A stretch of 64,000 nucleotides of DNA from Acetivibrio saccincola. Lineage in GTDB: Bacteria; Bacillota; Clostridia; Acetivibrionales; Acetivibrionaceae. The stretch spans positions 1,426,001-1,490,000 of the forward strand of contig NZ_CP025197.1 in assembly GCF_002844395.1 (NCBI RefSeq), written 5' to 3'. The position numbers and the translations under genes were made by a program. The notes beneath the pieces are model-generated. The model searched no databases. It worked only from the letters and a program-made list of their open reading frames with translations, and had not been told where the DNA came from. Below, piece after piece: positions 27,135 through 35,435 of this stretch; position 1 is the stretch's first letter; each line of letters begins with the position of its first letter.

Positions 27135-27815
27135 TTAAGAAAAATAGCTATTCCAGTTGCCAATGAGAGTTTTTTTACCGGAAGAAATTTCAAGATATTT
27201 TAAAAATTCATTCCTTGGAATATTTACAGCACCCATGGATTCAAGGTGTTTAGAGTAAACCTGGCAGTCTATAAGGAGAAAATCTTTTTCCATAAGTTTT
27301 TCACTTAAAAAAATTAGTGCTGTTTTTGAGGCATTATCCATCGTGGAAAACATAGACTCTCCAAAAAAACAATTTCCTAAAGATACTCCATAAAGCCCTC
27401 CTACAAGGGAGTTTTCATGCCAGACTTCAACGGAGTGGGCAAAACCCAGCTTATGAAGCATAATGTAGCTTTCCATCATTTCGGGGGTAATCCAGGTGTT
27501 GTCTGCCCTTAAATTTGCACACATAAAGATTACCTTTTCAAAGGAAGTGTCAAAGGTAATTTTATATAAATTTTTCTTTAAAAACTTTCTCATTGATTTG
27601 GAGATTTTTATATCCTTGAGGAAAAGGACAAACCTAGGGTCAGGAGACCACCAAAGTATAGGCTGCCCTTTTGAGTACCAGGGAAAAATACCGTTTGCAT
27701 AGGCAAGGAGAAGACGTTCAACACTTAAGTCTCCCCCTATAGCTAAAATACCATCTTCGTTTGCAAGAGAAGGATGAGGAAAAACCATTTTATTTGTGAG
27801 TTGAAAAATTCTCAT
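27135..27815 (-). CDS. aat: Leucyl/phenylalanyl-tRNA--protein transferase
   Basis: Aat attaches Leu or Phe to proteins with N-terminal Lys/Arg, making them ClpS substrates. The signature [20 protein letters not shown] lies near residues 37-56. [12 protein letters not shown] and [18 protein letters not shown] follow. I choose ATG 27815 (226 aa) because AGGG is 9 nt upstream. ATG 27824, three codons earlier, directly abuts that site. It is 24 bp downstream of clpA on the same strand. Confidence 0.93.
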   Translation of the reverse strand: MRIFQLTNKMVFPHPSLANEDGILAIGGDLSVERLLLAYANGIFPWYSKGQPILWWSPDPRFVLFLKDIKISKSMRKFLKKNLYKITFDTSFEKVIFMCANLRADNTWITPEMMESYIMLHKLGFAHSVEVWHENSLVGGLYGVSLGNCFFGESMFSTMDNASKTALIFLSEKLMEKDFLLIDCQVYSKHLESMGAVNIPRNEFLKYLEISSGKKTLIGNWNSYFS

Positions 27816-27839
27816 TTTTATCATCCCTATGCTTAATTT

Positions 27840-30128
27840 CTATGCTATTTTGTGAATTTTTATCCGGTTATCAACTACATCTATAAAGGCGGTACCGCCT
27901 TTAGACAATTCACCGAATAAAACCTCGTCCACAAAGTATGTTTTAATTTCTTCCTGTACAATTCTTAATATTTCCCTTGCTCCAAAAACAGAAGTTTTTC
28001 CTTTTTCAGCAAGCCATTTATAACACTTAGAGGATACCCTGAGTTTGATATTTTTCTCCTTTAGTTTTTCCCTAAATTGATTTATAGCTTTTTTGGCTAT
28101 AAGAACAGCCATTTTTTCATCAATGTGGTTGAAGACCACTATATCATCTAAGCGGTTGCGGAATTCAGGCGAAAATACCTTTTCTACTTCTTTGGTCATG
28201 GCACTTACATCTACGCTTCTCTGGTCAAAACCAATAAGGGTTTTGCCAACATCCCTTGCACCGGCATTGGAAGTCATTATTAGTATTACATTTCTAAAGT
28301 CCGCTTTTCTGCCGTTGGTTTCTGTAAGGGTAGCATAGTCCATAATTTGAAGCAGTACGTTAAATATATCCGGATGCGCTTTTTCAATTTCATCTAAAAG
28401 AAGTACACAGTGGGGGTTTTTTCTTATTGCCTCAGTTAAAAGCCCGCCTTCCTCATAGCCCACATAACCGGGAGGGGAGCCAATGAGCCTTGCCACTGTA
28501 TGCTTTTCCTGGTATTCACTCATGTCAAACCTTATAAGAGGTATATTTAAAATTTTAGACAGCTGTTTTGAAAGCTCTGTTTTCCCAACTCCTGTAGGTC
28601 CTACAAAGAGGAGGGAGGCTACAGGTTTTTCCCCTTCGTTAAAACCTGCCCTTGATCTTTTAATTGCAGTAGTTACAGCGTTTATGGCATTGTCTTGTCC
28701 AAATATCTGGGATTTTAGCTCTTTGTCTAAATTCTTCAGCTTTGTAATTTCATCACGGGAAACAGTTTCTTGAGGTACTCTTGCAATAAAAGATACAGTT
28801 CTTTCAATGTCTTTTTCTTTTATTGTTATGGTTTTTTCTTCATCTTCACAGTTAAGCCTGATATAGGCAGCGGTTTCATCTATAACGTCAATTGCCTTAT
28901 CAGGAAGGAATCTGTCCTGAATGTATTTTGCAGATAGTTCTGCTGCATGTTTTAAAGCCTTGTCTGTGTATTTTACATTGTGAAATTTTTCGTACCGGTC
29001 CTTTAATCCCAATAGAATTTTGTAAGTGTCCTCAACAGATGGTTCAGGTACGTCAATTTTTTGGAATCTTCTGGACAGGGCACGGTCTTTTTCAAAATAT
29101 TTTTTATATTCATCATAGGTGGTAGAGCCTATAAAGCGGAGTTTACCTTCTGTTAAAAAAGGTTTTATTATGTTGGAGGCGTCCATGGCACCATCTGAAA
29201 CAGAGCCGGCACCTACAATTGTATGAATTTCATCTATATAGACAATGGCTTTTTTCTGTTCTTTTATTTCATTTAATACTTTTTTTATTCTTTCTTCAAA
29301 ATCACCTCTGTACTTAGTTCCTGCAATCAGGCTTCCCATATCCAGATAGTATATTTTGCAATTTTTCAAGGATTTAGGAACCCTGTCCTCCGCTATCATA
29401 TTGGCTAAACCTTCGGTAATGGCAGTTTTCCCAACTCCAGGCTCTCCAACATGTATAGGATTGTTTTTTAACCTTCTTGACAAAACCTGAATGGTTCTGT
29501 TTATAATATCTTCTCTGCCAATAACAGGGTCTATTTCACCTCTTTTTGCTTTGGCTGTAAGCTCAATGGTGAAATTACTTAAAAATTCGTTTCCTTCAAA
29601 ATCCTTATCGAAGTCATCTTCATAATCCTCTTCAAACTCATCTTCAAAATCTTCTGTATAAGATTCTATAGTTTGTAGGGATGTATCTTTAGGCTTGGTG
29701 GGTACTAAAGATACTCCATGGGATATATATCTTAACAGGTCTAATTTTTTGACACCATTTTTTAAAAGTATATAGCGGGCAAAGGATTCTTCCAGGTTAT
29801 AAAGGGAAGCTATAATATCGCCAATGTATATAACATCTTTGCCGGAGGATGCACAGTGAAAAGCAGTTGACTGGATTACATTATTTACATCAACAGACTC
29901 TATTGGGTCTGAATCCTCTGTAACCGGTATGTGTTCCTTAAAATATGCCAAAAGATCCTTTTTTATATTTTCAATATTTCCTCCACAGCTTTTTATAATG
30001 GTTTTAACTTCATCAAAGAAAAGAGAAGCATATAAAATGTGTTCAGGTGTGAAGTACTCGTGTTTTTGCTGTTTTGCCTGGCTGTAACCTGCCATAATTA
30101 TTCTGTTTGTAGTTTCATCTAATCTCAT
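27840..30128 (-). CDS. clpA: ATP-dependent Clp protease ATP-binding subunit ClpA
   Basis: The 762-aa AAA+ unfoldase feeds substrates to ClpP. It has an N-domain (1-145), an unusually acidic linker of mostly Glu/Asp (about 155-178), and a first AAA module with GEPGVGKT and YIDEIHTIVGAG. There is no long ClpB-type middle domain. The second module has GPTGVGKTELSKQL and LLLDEIEKAH and ends in the ClpA-type C-domain. The NPIHVGEP variant has His where Phe or Leu is common. Order clpS-clpA-aat indicates one N-degron operon. clpP is not in the window. Confidence 0.95.
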   Translation of the reverse strand: MRLDETTNRIIMAGYSQAKQQKHEYFTPEHILYASLFFDEVKTIIKSCGGNIENIKKDLLAYFKEHIPVTEDSDPIESVDVNNVIQSTAFHCASSGKDVIYIGDIIASLYNLEESFARYILLKNGVKKLDLLRYISHGVSLVPTKPKDTSLQTIESYTEDFEDEFEEDYEDDFDKDFEGNEFLSNFTIELTAKAKRGEIDPVIGREDIINRTIQVLSRRLKNNPIHVGEPGVGKTAITEGLANMIAEDRVPKSLKNCKIYYLDMGSLIAGTKYRGDFEERIKKVLNEIKEQKKAIVYIDEIHTIVGAGSVSDGAMDASNIIKPFLTEGKLRFIGSTTYDEYKKYFEKDRALSRRFQKIDVPEPSVEDTYKILLGLKDRYEKFHNVKYTDKALKHAAELSAKYIQDRFLPDKAIDVIDETAAYIRLNCEDEEKTITIKEKDIERTVSFIARVPQETVSRDEITKLKNLDKELKSQIFGQDNAINAVTTAIKRSRAGFNEGEKPVASLLFVGPTGVGKTELSKQLSKILNIPLIRFDMSEYQEKHTVARLIGSPPGYVGYEEGGLLTEAIRKNPHCVLLLDEIEKAHPDIFNVLLQIMDYATLTETNGRKADFRNVILIMTSNAGARDVGKTLIGFDQRSVDVSAMTKEVEKVFSPEFRNRLDDIVVFNHIDEKMAVLIAKKAINQFREKLKEKNIKLRVSSKCYKWLAEKGKTSVFGAREILRIVQEEIKTYFVDEVLFGELSKGGTAFIDVVDNRIKIHKIA

Positions 30129-30167
30129 GAAACTTCACCCTTTCTAAGTGAAATAATGGATTGTTTA

Positions 30168-30467
30168 TTATTCTGGTTCCATAATTATACCTAGTGGAAA
30201 CTCCCTTTCTTTTGCAAGTTGCTCTACCTGGGATACTTTGGTCTTAGCTATGTCATATGTATAAACGCCTACAATACCTTTTCCGTTTTGATGAACGTTT
30301 AGCATAATTTGCGTTGCTTCAAAAGGGTCTTTGTGAAATACCGACATTAATATTTCAACAACAAAATCCATTGTTGTATAATCGTCATTTAAAAGTATTA
30401 CACGGTATAGTTTTGGTTTTTTAAAATCAGTTGTAGTATCTTCTTTATATACGGTTTTTTTCGCCAT
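30168..30467 (-). CDS. clpS: ATP-dependent Clp protease adaptor ClpS
   Basis: The 99-aa N-recognin delivers N-degron substrates to ClpA. It has the core YRVILLNDDYTTMDFVVEIL, the helix QIMLNVHQNGKGIVGVYTYDIA and EFPLGIIMEPE. The ND motif and the hydrophobic-pocket Met/Val residues are present. The start follows GCAGGTGAG. Transcription from its promoter would include clpA and aat. Confidence 0.96.
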   Translation of the reverse strand: MAKKTVYKEDTTTDFKKPKLYRVILLNDDYTTMDFVVEILMSVFHKDPFEATQIMLNVHQNGKGIVGVYTYDIAKTKVSQVEQLAKEREFPLGIIMEPE

Positions 30468-30505
30468 AAACTACTCACCTGCAAAAATAAAATGTTGTCA
30501 ATAAA

Positions 30506-30535
30506 ATTATAACAAATTCCCCTATGAATATACAA
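30506..30535 (-). promoter_or_regulatory. Predicted promoter of clpS-clpA-aat
   Basis: On the minus strand TTGTAT (30530-30535), 18 bp, TATAAT (30506-30511), about 40 bp before clpS. Confidence 0.55.
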
Positions 30536-30589
30536 TAGTTTCTTGAACTTATGAGTTTCACATAAAAAGGATGGTAAAAAAAGAATATA

Positions 30590-30900
30590 AAAAAACACCC
30601 ATTTTAAGGGTGTTAACCGGAAAACATCTAAATCTATTACCAAGATGCATAACTTACTATTAATAACCGTTCTCATCAACTAAAACCAATAATAATTTTT
30701 TAAAATTTCTGTATTCCTATCTCCCCTAAATCTCTCTTTTCTCCCCTAAACCATATATTTATATATATGCTCTATGTATCTATTATAACTCCCCGATAAA
30801 ATATTATGTAGCTCCCCTAAATATCTTTTAGACATTCTCCCCAACTTCCGGTAAAATAAGCATTGGTCTTAGTTGACTAAAGTAAGTAAGCATCTTTGGA
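30590..30900 (-). ncRNA. Candidate small RNA with repeated GGGGAG motifs and an intrinsic terminator
   Basis: A minus-strand terminator (AACACCC...GGGTGTT at 30594-30614, then seven T) has no gene upstream of it. Between about 30900 and 30615 the minus strand has five GGGGAG boxes and no convincing ORF. A TTGACA at 30927-30932 could be its -35, but the -10 is poor. A CsrA-type sponge RNA is one reading. Expression is entirely inferred. Confidence 0.3.
30721..30842. repeat. Five interspersed CTCCCC boxes (GGGGAG on the minus strand)
   Basis: Boxes start at 30721, 30741, 30789, 30812 and 30837. Three are the full CTCCCCTAAA. Spacing is irregular (20, 48, 23, 25). Confidence 0.6.
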
Positions 30901-31035
30901 GGCGAATAGTAAAAAGTAATTTAAACTGTCAAGTTAGCTTGAAATCTTCTGTTATGTTAATTATATAATAGGGGATTAAAAAAATAAATGATAATATATT
31001 AATATTTAGACTCACAAAATTATTATTTATTTTGC

Positions 31036-31067
31036 AAAGCCATAAATCATGGGCTTTTTCTTTTTTT
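31036..31067 (+). terminator. Plus-strand intrinsic terminator with no obvious gene
   Basis: AAAGCC (31036-31041) and GGCTTT (31052-31057) followed by TTCTTTTTTT. A weak promoter-like pair (TTGAAA, 19 bp, TATAAT, about 30941-30972) could give a short transcript. Otherwise it insulates against plus-strand read-through. Confidence 0.5.
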
Positions 31068-31081
31068 ATTTTTAAATAAAA

Positions 31082-31107
31082 CCAGGTGGGGTAAAGTTCC
31101 CACCTGG
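31082..31107 (-). terminator. Terminator of the 45-codon gene
   Basis: A 9-bp stem, CCAGGTGGG/CCCACCTGG, with an 8-nt loop, followed on the minus strand by TTTTATTT. It starts 5 bp after the stop codon. Confidence 0.8.
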
Positions 31108-31112
31108 CTTTA

Positions 31113-31250
31113 TTATTTTTTCTTCTTCTTATTTTTTTCTTTATTATTATTTATAGGATTGTAAGATGGATCTTTATTTTCTCCTAATTGATCGTTGGCA
31201 AATTCATACATGTCTTTATTTCTGGCTTCTTTGTTTTTCTTTTTAGCCAT
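31113..31250 (-). CDS. Small basic protein of 45 residues, unrecognised
   Basis: The ATG follows a strong GGAGGTG site, and the gene has its own terminator, so it is very likely real. The peptide starts MAKKKNKEARNKDMYEFAND, has a central QLGENKDPSYNP, and ends in a run of five lysines. The composition (Lys and Asn rich, no Cys or Trp) recalls minor small acid-soluble spore proteins, but I cannot assign it to a named family. Confidence 0.6.
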   Translation of the reverse strand: MAKKKNKEARNKDMYEFANDQLGENKDPSYNPINNNKEKNKKKKK

Positions 31251-31548
31251 ATAATTCACCTCCAGTTGTATTAATTTTGCCCCAATTTAAAAAAGAAATT
31301 CATATTGATAAAAATACCATTAAAGAATATTATTTCTGAAAATAATATATAATAAGTTGTAATAACAGGATTAAAGTAATATAATAATATTTGAGATATT
31401 TTTAAATAATAGTACCTGAAATATAATTTATATAATAGTATTTTTGAAATGTATTTGGAATGATATTAGCAGGCATTTGACTATCAGAGTCTATTATTAG
31501 AGTTTTATAAAAATCTTAATCTTATGACGGTATAGGATGAGGTAATGT
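31251..31548. other. AT-rich divergent spacer
   Basis: This lies between the small minus-strand gene and the carboxypeptidase gene. It contains several TATAAT-like strings but no convincing promoter pair and no ORF. Confidence 0.3.
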
Positions 31549-32796
31549 ATGAACAACAGAAGGATATTACCAATTTTATATATAACTGTTTTTTTGCTAA
31601 CAGTCTCTTTGTGTACAAGTTTAATTGGTGCTAATACTAATGAACCAGAAATAGATTCAGTTTCGGCAATTTTGATAGATGCTCACAGGGGACAGATATT
31701 ATTTGAAAAAAACCCTAAAGAAAAACTTCATATTTCCAGCGCCAACAAAATTATGACGGCTCTCCTTACTATAGAGAAGGAGCCAAGACCTGAAGAGTCT
31801 AAAGTAACCATAAGCAGAAGAGCTGTAACGGTTGACGGTGCGGTGTCTAATTTAGAGGTAGGAGAGCAATACAGGGTTGAAGACCTTATATATTCTGTAA
31901 TGTTAAAATCTGCAAATGACAGCGCTAATGCACTGGCAGAGTATATAGGGGGGAGCATTGAGGATTTTGTAAACCTTATGAATCAAAAGGCAGAAGAACT
32001 GGGTATGGAGGATACTGTTTTTGTAAACCCCACAGGTCTTCAGGAGGAGGGACAGTATACCACTGCCTATGATATGGCCAGGCTAATGAGGTATGCATTA
32101 AATAACCCGGGCTTTGAACGTGTATTTAAAGCCAGAGCATGGATTTGGGCAGATCAAAATGAGTTTTTGCAAAATGAAAATAAGCTTTTTTGGAGCCGGG
32201 ATGATGTTGACGGGGGAAGAATTGGCTTTAATGATATAGAGCGCCAGACTTCTATAACTTCAGCTACACAGGAAAATATGAGACTTGTAGCCATTGTACT
32301 TGATTCACCTGAGGCAACTCTTGATGAAAATGTGAATAAGCTGTTGGATTATGGTTTTGCCAATTTTAAAAGAAGTATTTTAGTTGAGAAGGAGCAGCGC
32401 TTTAGGATGCTGTCTGTTGGGGATGAAGTTGTAGAGTTGATTAGTAAAAGCGATTACTACTATGTCCATCCTATAGGGGTTGACTATGTTAAGGAAGTTG
32501 AAACCCATATAGAAGACATTATAGAGCCTCCGCTTACAAAGGAACAGGAAGTTGGGTTTGTAAGATATATTTTAATGGATGATACATTTATTGATGTAAA
32601 AATATATCCTAAAGATAATGTATATTCTAATGTAAGCATGCTTTCAAATATAATAAGGAAACTGAAAGAGTATAAGGAACTTACCTTTTTAATTGCGGCA
32701 CTTATTATTTTAGAAATAATTATAATAATTTATAAGTTAATAAAGGGATTTGTATATGTTTTTTCAAAAATAAAAATGAAATTTAAGAATGGATAA
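31549..32796 (+). CDS. D-alanyl-D-alanine carboxypeptidase family protein with altered KTG box
   Basis: The 415-aa protein has a signal peptide (about 1-28), an S11/PBP5-type domain, a PBP5-C-like domain (about 270-355) and a C-terminal membrane anchor (about 372-402). The SxxK box is SANK (Ser64, Lys67), and SxN is SAN (121-123). Where KTG is expected in VDGxKTGY the sequence is VDGGRIGF (Arg224-Ile225-Gly226). The second box residue, normally Thr or Ser, is Ile. Activity may be reduced or altered. A DacF-type sporulation role is possible but not shown. Confidence 0.85.
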   Translation: MNNRRILPILYITVFLLTVSLCTSLIGANTNEPEIDSVSAILIDAHRGQILFEKNPKEKLHISSANKIMTALLTIEKEPRPEESKVTISRRAVTVDGAVSNLEVGEQYRVEDLIYSVMLKSANDSANALAEYIGGSIEDFVNLMNQKAEELGMEDTVFVNPTGLQEEGQYTTAYDMARLMRYALNNPGFERVFKARAWIWADQNEFLQNENKLFWSRDDVDGGRIGFNDIERQTSITSATQENMRLVAIVLDSPEATLDENVNKLLDYGFANFKRSILVEKEQRFRMLSVGDEVVELISKSDYYYVHPIGVDYVKEVETHIEDIIEPPLTKEQEVGFVRYILMDDTFIDVKIYPKDNVYSNVSMLSNIIRKLKEYKELTFLIAALIILEIIIIIYKLIKGFVYVFSKIKMKFKNG

Positions 32797-32932
32797 GATA
32801 TTTATTGTAGTTAACAATGACTATTTTGACTATTTTGAAAAATTGCCGTATAATTTTCATGGGTGAAGAATATTTATTGTCAAGTTTTATCGTTTATATT
32901 TTCCACAAGGAAAAATGGACGGGAAAGTCTTC

Positions 32933-32998
32933 TCCTTGTTAACAAGGAATCTTAAAAAATAAGGATTTATATCAAATATTTCTATGGAAATATTTAAA
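32933..32998. repeat. Palindromes upstream of the c-di-AMP riboswitch
   Basis: TCCTTGTTAACAAGGA is a perfect 16-nt palindrome (32933-32948). AAATATTTC-TAT-GGAAATATTT (32974-32995) is an inverted repeat. TTTTCCACAAGGAAAA lies near 32900. Together they may be operators or a terminator for the upstream gene. Confidence 0.4.
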
Positions 32999-33028
32999 AA
33001 GTAGTATTTTTTGTAACAATTCAATATT

Positions 33029-33034
33029 TATAAT
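33029..33034 (+). promoter_or_regulatory. Extended -10 element for the riboswitch transcript
   Basis: TATAAT just before the aptamer. A -35 is not clear (T-rich run about 16-17 bp upstream). Confidence 0.4.
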
Positions 33035-33161
33035 AAGCGCTTAATCATAATTGAACGGGGGAACCATGTTTTGGGGTGAATCTTAACGTATGTTAAGTAG
33101 GGTCAGCTCTTTCGATCCGAATCCGTCAGCTAACCTCGTAAGCGTTGAGAGAGATGTGTGG
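33035..33161 (+). promoter_or_regulatory. Cyclic di-AMP (ydaO/yuaA) riboswitch
   Basis: Conserved blocks appear in order: CGCTTAATC, GAACGGGGGAACC, TTGGGGTGAATC, AGGGTCAGCTCTTTCGATCC, GAATCCGTCAGCTAACCTCG, TAAGCG and GAGAGAG. The 5' CGCTTAA pairs with the 3' TAAGCG to close the pseudo-symmetric fold. A terminator follows immediately, so c-di-AMP binding would turn the operon off, as for known ydaO switches. It controls ablA-ablB and probably darA. Confidence 0.95.
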
Positions 33162-33169
33162 GTGTTTAG

Positions 33170-33208
33170 AAAGCCACAGGTTTTTCTCTGTGGCTTTTTG
33201 TTTTTTTC
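33170..33208 (+). terminator. Riboswitch expression-platform terminator
   Basis: AAAGCCACAG (33170-33179) pairs with CTGTGGCTTT (33188-33197) and is followed by a T-rich tract. Confidence 0.9.
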
Positions 33209-33284
33209 TCCGGTACAGCATTAAAAATAAAAGGAGAAATATAAAAAAATATAAATTAAGAATACTTAAAAAGGAGGGCATGAT

Positions 33285-34562
33285 ATGAAAAACAGCTACA
33301 AAAATATGTCTATATGGAAAAATGTCAGTGAGGAACAATGGAATGATTGGAGATGGCAAATTTCTAACAGAATAACAACATTAGAAGAACTTGAACAGGT
33401 TATTAATCTTACGGATGAAGAAAGGGAAGGGGTAAAAAAGGCCCTTAAATATTTAAGGATGGCTATTACACCTTATTATGCAACACTCATGGATGTTGAT
33501 AATTATGATTGTCCAATAAGGAGACAAGGAGTGCCCACTATTTATGAAACGGAGCTTTCCAATTCAGATATGACAGATCCCTTAGAGGAAGGTCTTGACT
33601 CACCGTTACCGGGACTTACCCATAGATATCCTGACAGGGTTTTGCTTCTTATTACCGATCAGTGTTCAATGTATTGCAGGCATTGTACAAGAAGGCGTTT
33701 TGCAGGGCATGATGACAAAGCAATGCCTTTAAAAAATATAAAAAGGGCAATTGAGTATATTAAAAAACATAAAGAAATACGTGATGTGCTTCTTTCAGGT
33801 GGAGATGCATTATGTGTTTCTGACAGCACTTTAGACTATATTTTAGGAAGCATACGTGCAATTAAGCATGTTGAAGTTATCAGAATCGGAACCAGGACCC
33901 CTGTTGTAATGCCCCAAAGGATCACAAAAGAACTTTGTGATATAATAAAAAAGCATCATCCGGTTTGGCTTAATACGCATTTTAATCATCCTAATGAAAT
34001 AACAAAAGAAGCAAAACAGGCATGTGAAATGCTTGTAAATGCCGGTGTGCCTCTGGGGAATCAATCTGTTCTTTTAAAAGGTATAAATGATTGTCCTTAT
34101 ATAATGAAAAAGCTGGTTCATGAATTGGTAAAGATGAGAGTAAGACCTTATTATTTGTACCAATGTGACTTGTCAGAAGGAATTGAACATTTCAGGACAT
34201 CTGTATCAACAGGAATTGAAATAATAGAAATGTTAAGAGGGCATACGTCCGGTTTTGCCGTACCTACCTTTGTAGTGGATGCACCCGGAGGGGGAGGTAA
34301 GATACCTGTAAACCCTCAATATGTTGTTTCCCAGTCTCCGGAAAAAATAATATTGAGAAATTTTGAAGGTGTAATATGTTCATATTCTGAACCAAAAGAT
34401 AAAACTCATGAGTGTAAAAACTGTGGATTATGTAAAAAATACAGAAATGAAGACAATGTTGGTATAGAACAACTGTATGAGGAAGAGAATATAAGCTTAA
34501 TACCAAGAAGTAATATAAGATTAAATAGGAGGAAGAGTTTTAATGTATATTCAAAAACTTAA
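33285..34562 (+). CDS. ablA: Lysine 2,3-aminomutase
   Basis: This PLP-dependent radical SAM enzyme converts L-alpha-lysine to L-beta-lysine. The cluster motif is CSMYCRHC (Cys127, 131, 134). YRHPD-type substrate residues and the PLP-binding segment VDAPGGGGKIP near 328-338 are present. The C-terminal tail has a zinc-binding-like CxxCxxC (CKNCGLC). The 425-aa length fits KamA/AblA. AGGAGG precedes the ATG. It overlaps ablB by 20 bp, so translation is coupled. Pairing with ablB points to osmolyte synthesis rather than lysine fermentation. Confidence 0.95.
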   Translation: MKNSYKNMSIWKNVSEEQWNDWRWQISNRITTLEELEQVINLTDEEREGVKKALKYLRMAITPYYATLMDVDNYDCPIRRQGVPTIYETELSNSDMTDPLEEGLDSPLPGLTHRYPDRVLLLITDQCSMYCRHCTRRRFAGHDDKAMPLKNIKRAIEYIKKHKEIRDVLLSGGDALCVSDSTLDYILGSIRAIKHVEVIRIGTRTPVVMPQRITKELCDIIKKHHPVWLNTHFNHPNEITKEAKQACEMLVNAGVPLGNQSVLLKGINDCPYIMKKLVHELVKMRVRPYYLYQCDLSEGIEHFRTSVSTGIEIIEMLRGHTSGFAVPTFVVDAPGGGGKIPVNPQYVVSQSPEKIILRNFEGVICSYSEPKDKTHECKNCGLCKKYRNEDNVGIEQLYEEENISLIPRSNIRLNRRKSFNVYSKT

Positions 34563-35400
34563 TTTTTCAGATAACAGGCATAAGAAACTGGAGGATTGTT
34601 TATTATATTTTGATTATTTTAATTCAAGGCTTAAAATATTAAAATATAATGTACTGTCAAATGATTTGACAGATGAGATATTGAGGCATGCAAAAAGAGA
34701 AAATTTAGGGAAAGTAATTATAAACTGCAGGGAAGAAGATTTGGACGTTCTAAAAAAAGCAGGTTTTGTAGTAGAAGGTGTTATAAATGGTTTCTTTAGA
34801 GGCAAAGATGCCCAATGCGTATCGTTTTTTATAGATAAGGAAAGGGCACAGGCAAAAAGAGTAGAGGAAAAAGATAAAATTCTGAAAATGTGTATGGATA
34901 AAATCCCGATATCTCAGCCGGAGGAACTAAAGGAAGGATATCAATTAATAGATTGCGGTGAAAAAGAAATACCACAAATGATTGAGATATTTAAAGATAT
35001 TTTTAAAACATACCCGTCGCCTGTTTTTGATGCAAATTACTTAAAAAAAATGATAAAAGAGAAAATGTTGTTTAAAGCTATATTAAAAAATGGTAAAATA
35101 ATAAGTATAGCATCAGCAGATATGGATGAGGAGAATTTAAATGCAGAAATAACAGATTGCGCCACTTATCCTGAATACAGGGGACAGGGTCTTTTGACAA
35201 ATTTGATATATAGTTTGGAAAATGATTTAAGAAAGAAAGGCTATTACACCCTATATAGTTTATCTAGGGCAATAAATCCAGGGATAAATATACTTTTAAG
35301 AAAACAGGGGTATCATTACAAAGGCAGATTGATTAATAATAGTAATATTTGCGGCGGCTTTGAAGATATGAATATATGGGTGAAAAATATAATAAATTAG
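34543..35400 (+). CDS. ablB: Beta-lysine N6-acetyltransferase
   Basis: The 285-aa GNAT enzyme makes N-epsilon-acetyl-beta-lysine, a compatible solute. The acetyl-CoA loop is in YPEYRGQGLLTNLIYSLE (about 206-223). The N-terminal third (YFDYFNSRLKIL...) is the AblB-specific domain. AGGAGG within the end of ablA drives its ATG. The ablAB pair was defined in methanogens and is found in some anaerobic bacteria. Confidence 0.93.
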   Translation: MYIQKLNFSDNRHKKLEDCLLYFDYFNSRLKILKYNVLSNDLTDEILRHAKRENLGKVIINCREEDLDVLKKAGFVVEGVINGFFRGKDAQCVSFFIDKERAQAKRVEEKDKILKMCMDKIPISQPEELKEGYQLIDCGEKEIPQMIEIFKDIFKTYPSPVFDANYLKKMIKEKMLFKAILKNGKIISIASADMDEENLNAEITDCATYPEYRGQGLLTNLIYSLENDLRKKGYYTLYSLSRAINPGINILLRKQGYHYKGRLINNSNICGGFEDMNIWVKNIIN

Positions 35401-35435
35401 AATAAAATATATATGTTTTAAGGAGGCGGTGAGGG

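Noticed and set aside
30398-30679. 93-codon minus-strand frame overlapping clpS
   Set aside because: Runs through the clpS promoter and a terminator and overlaps clpS in another frame.
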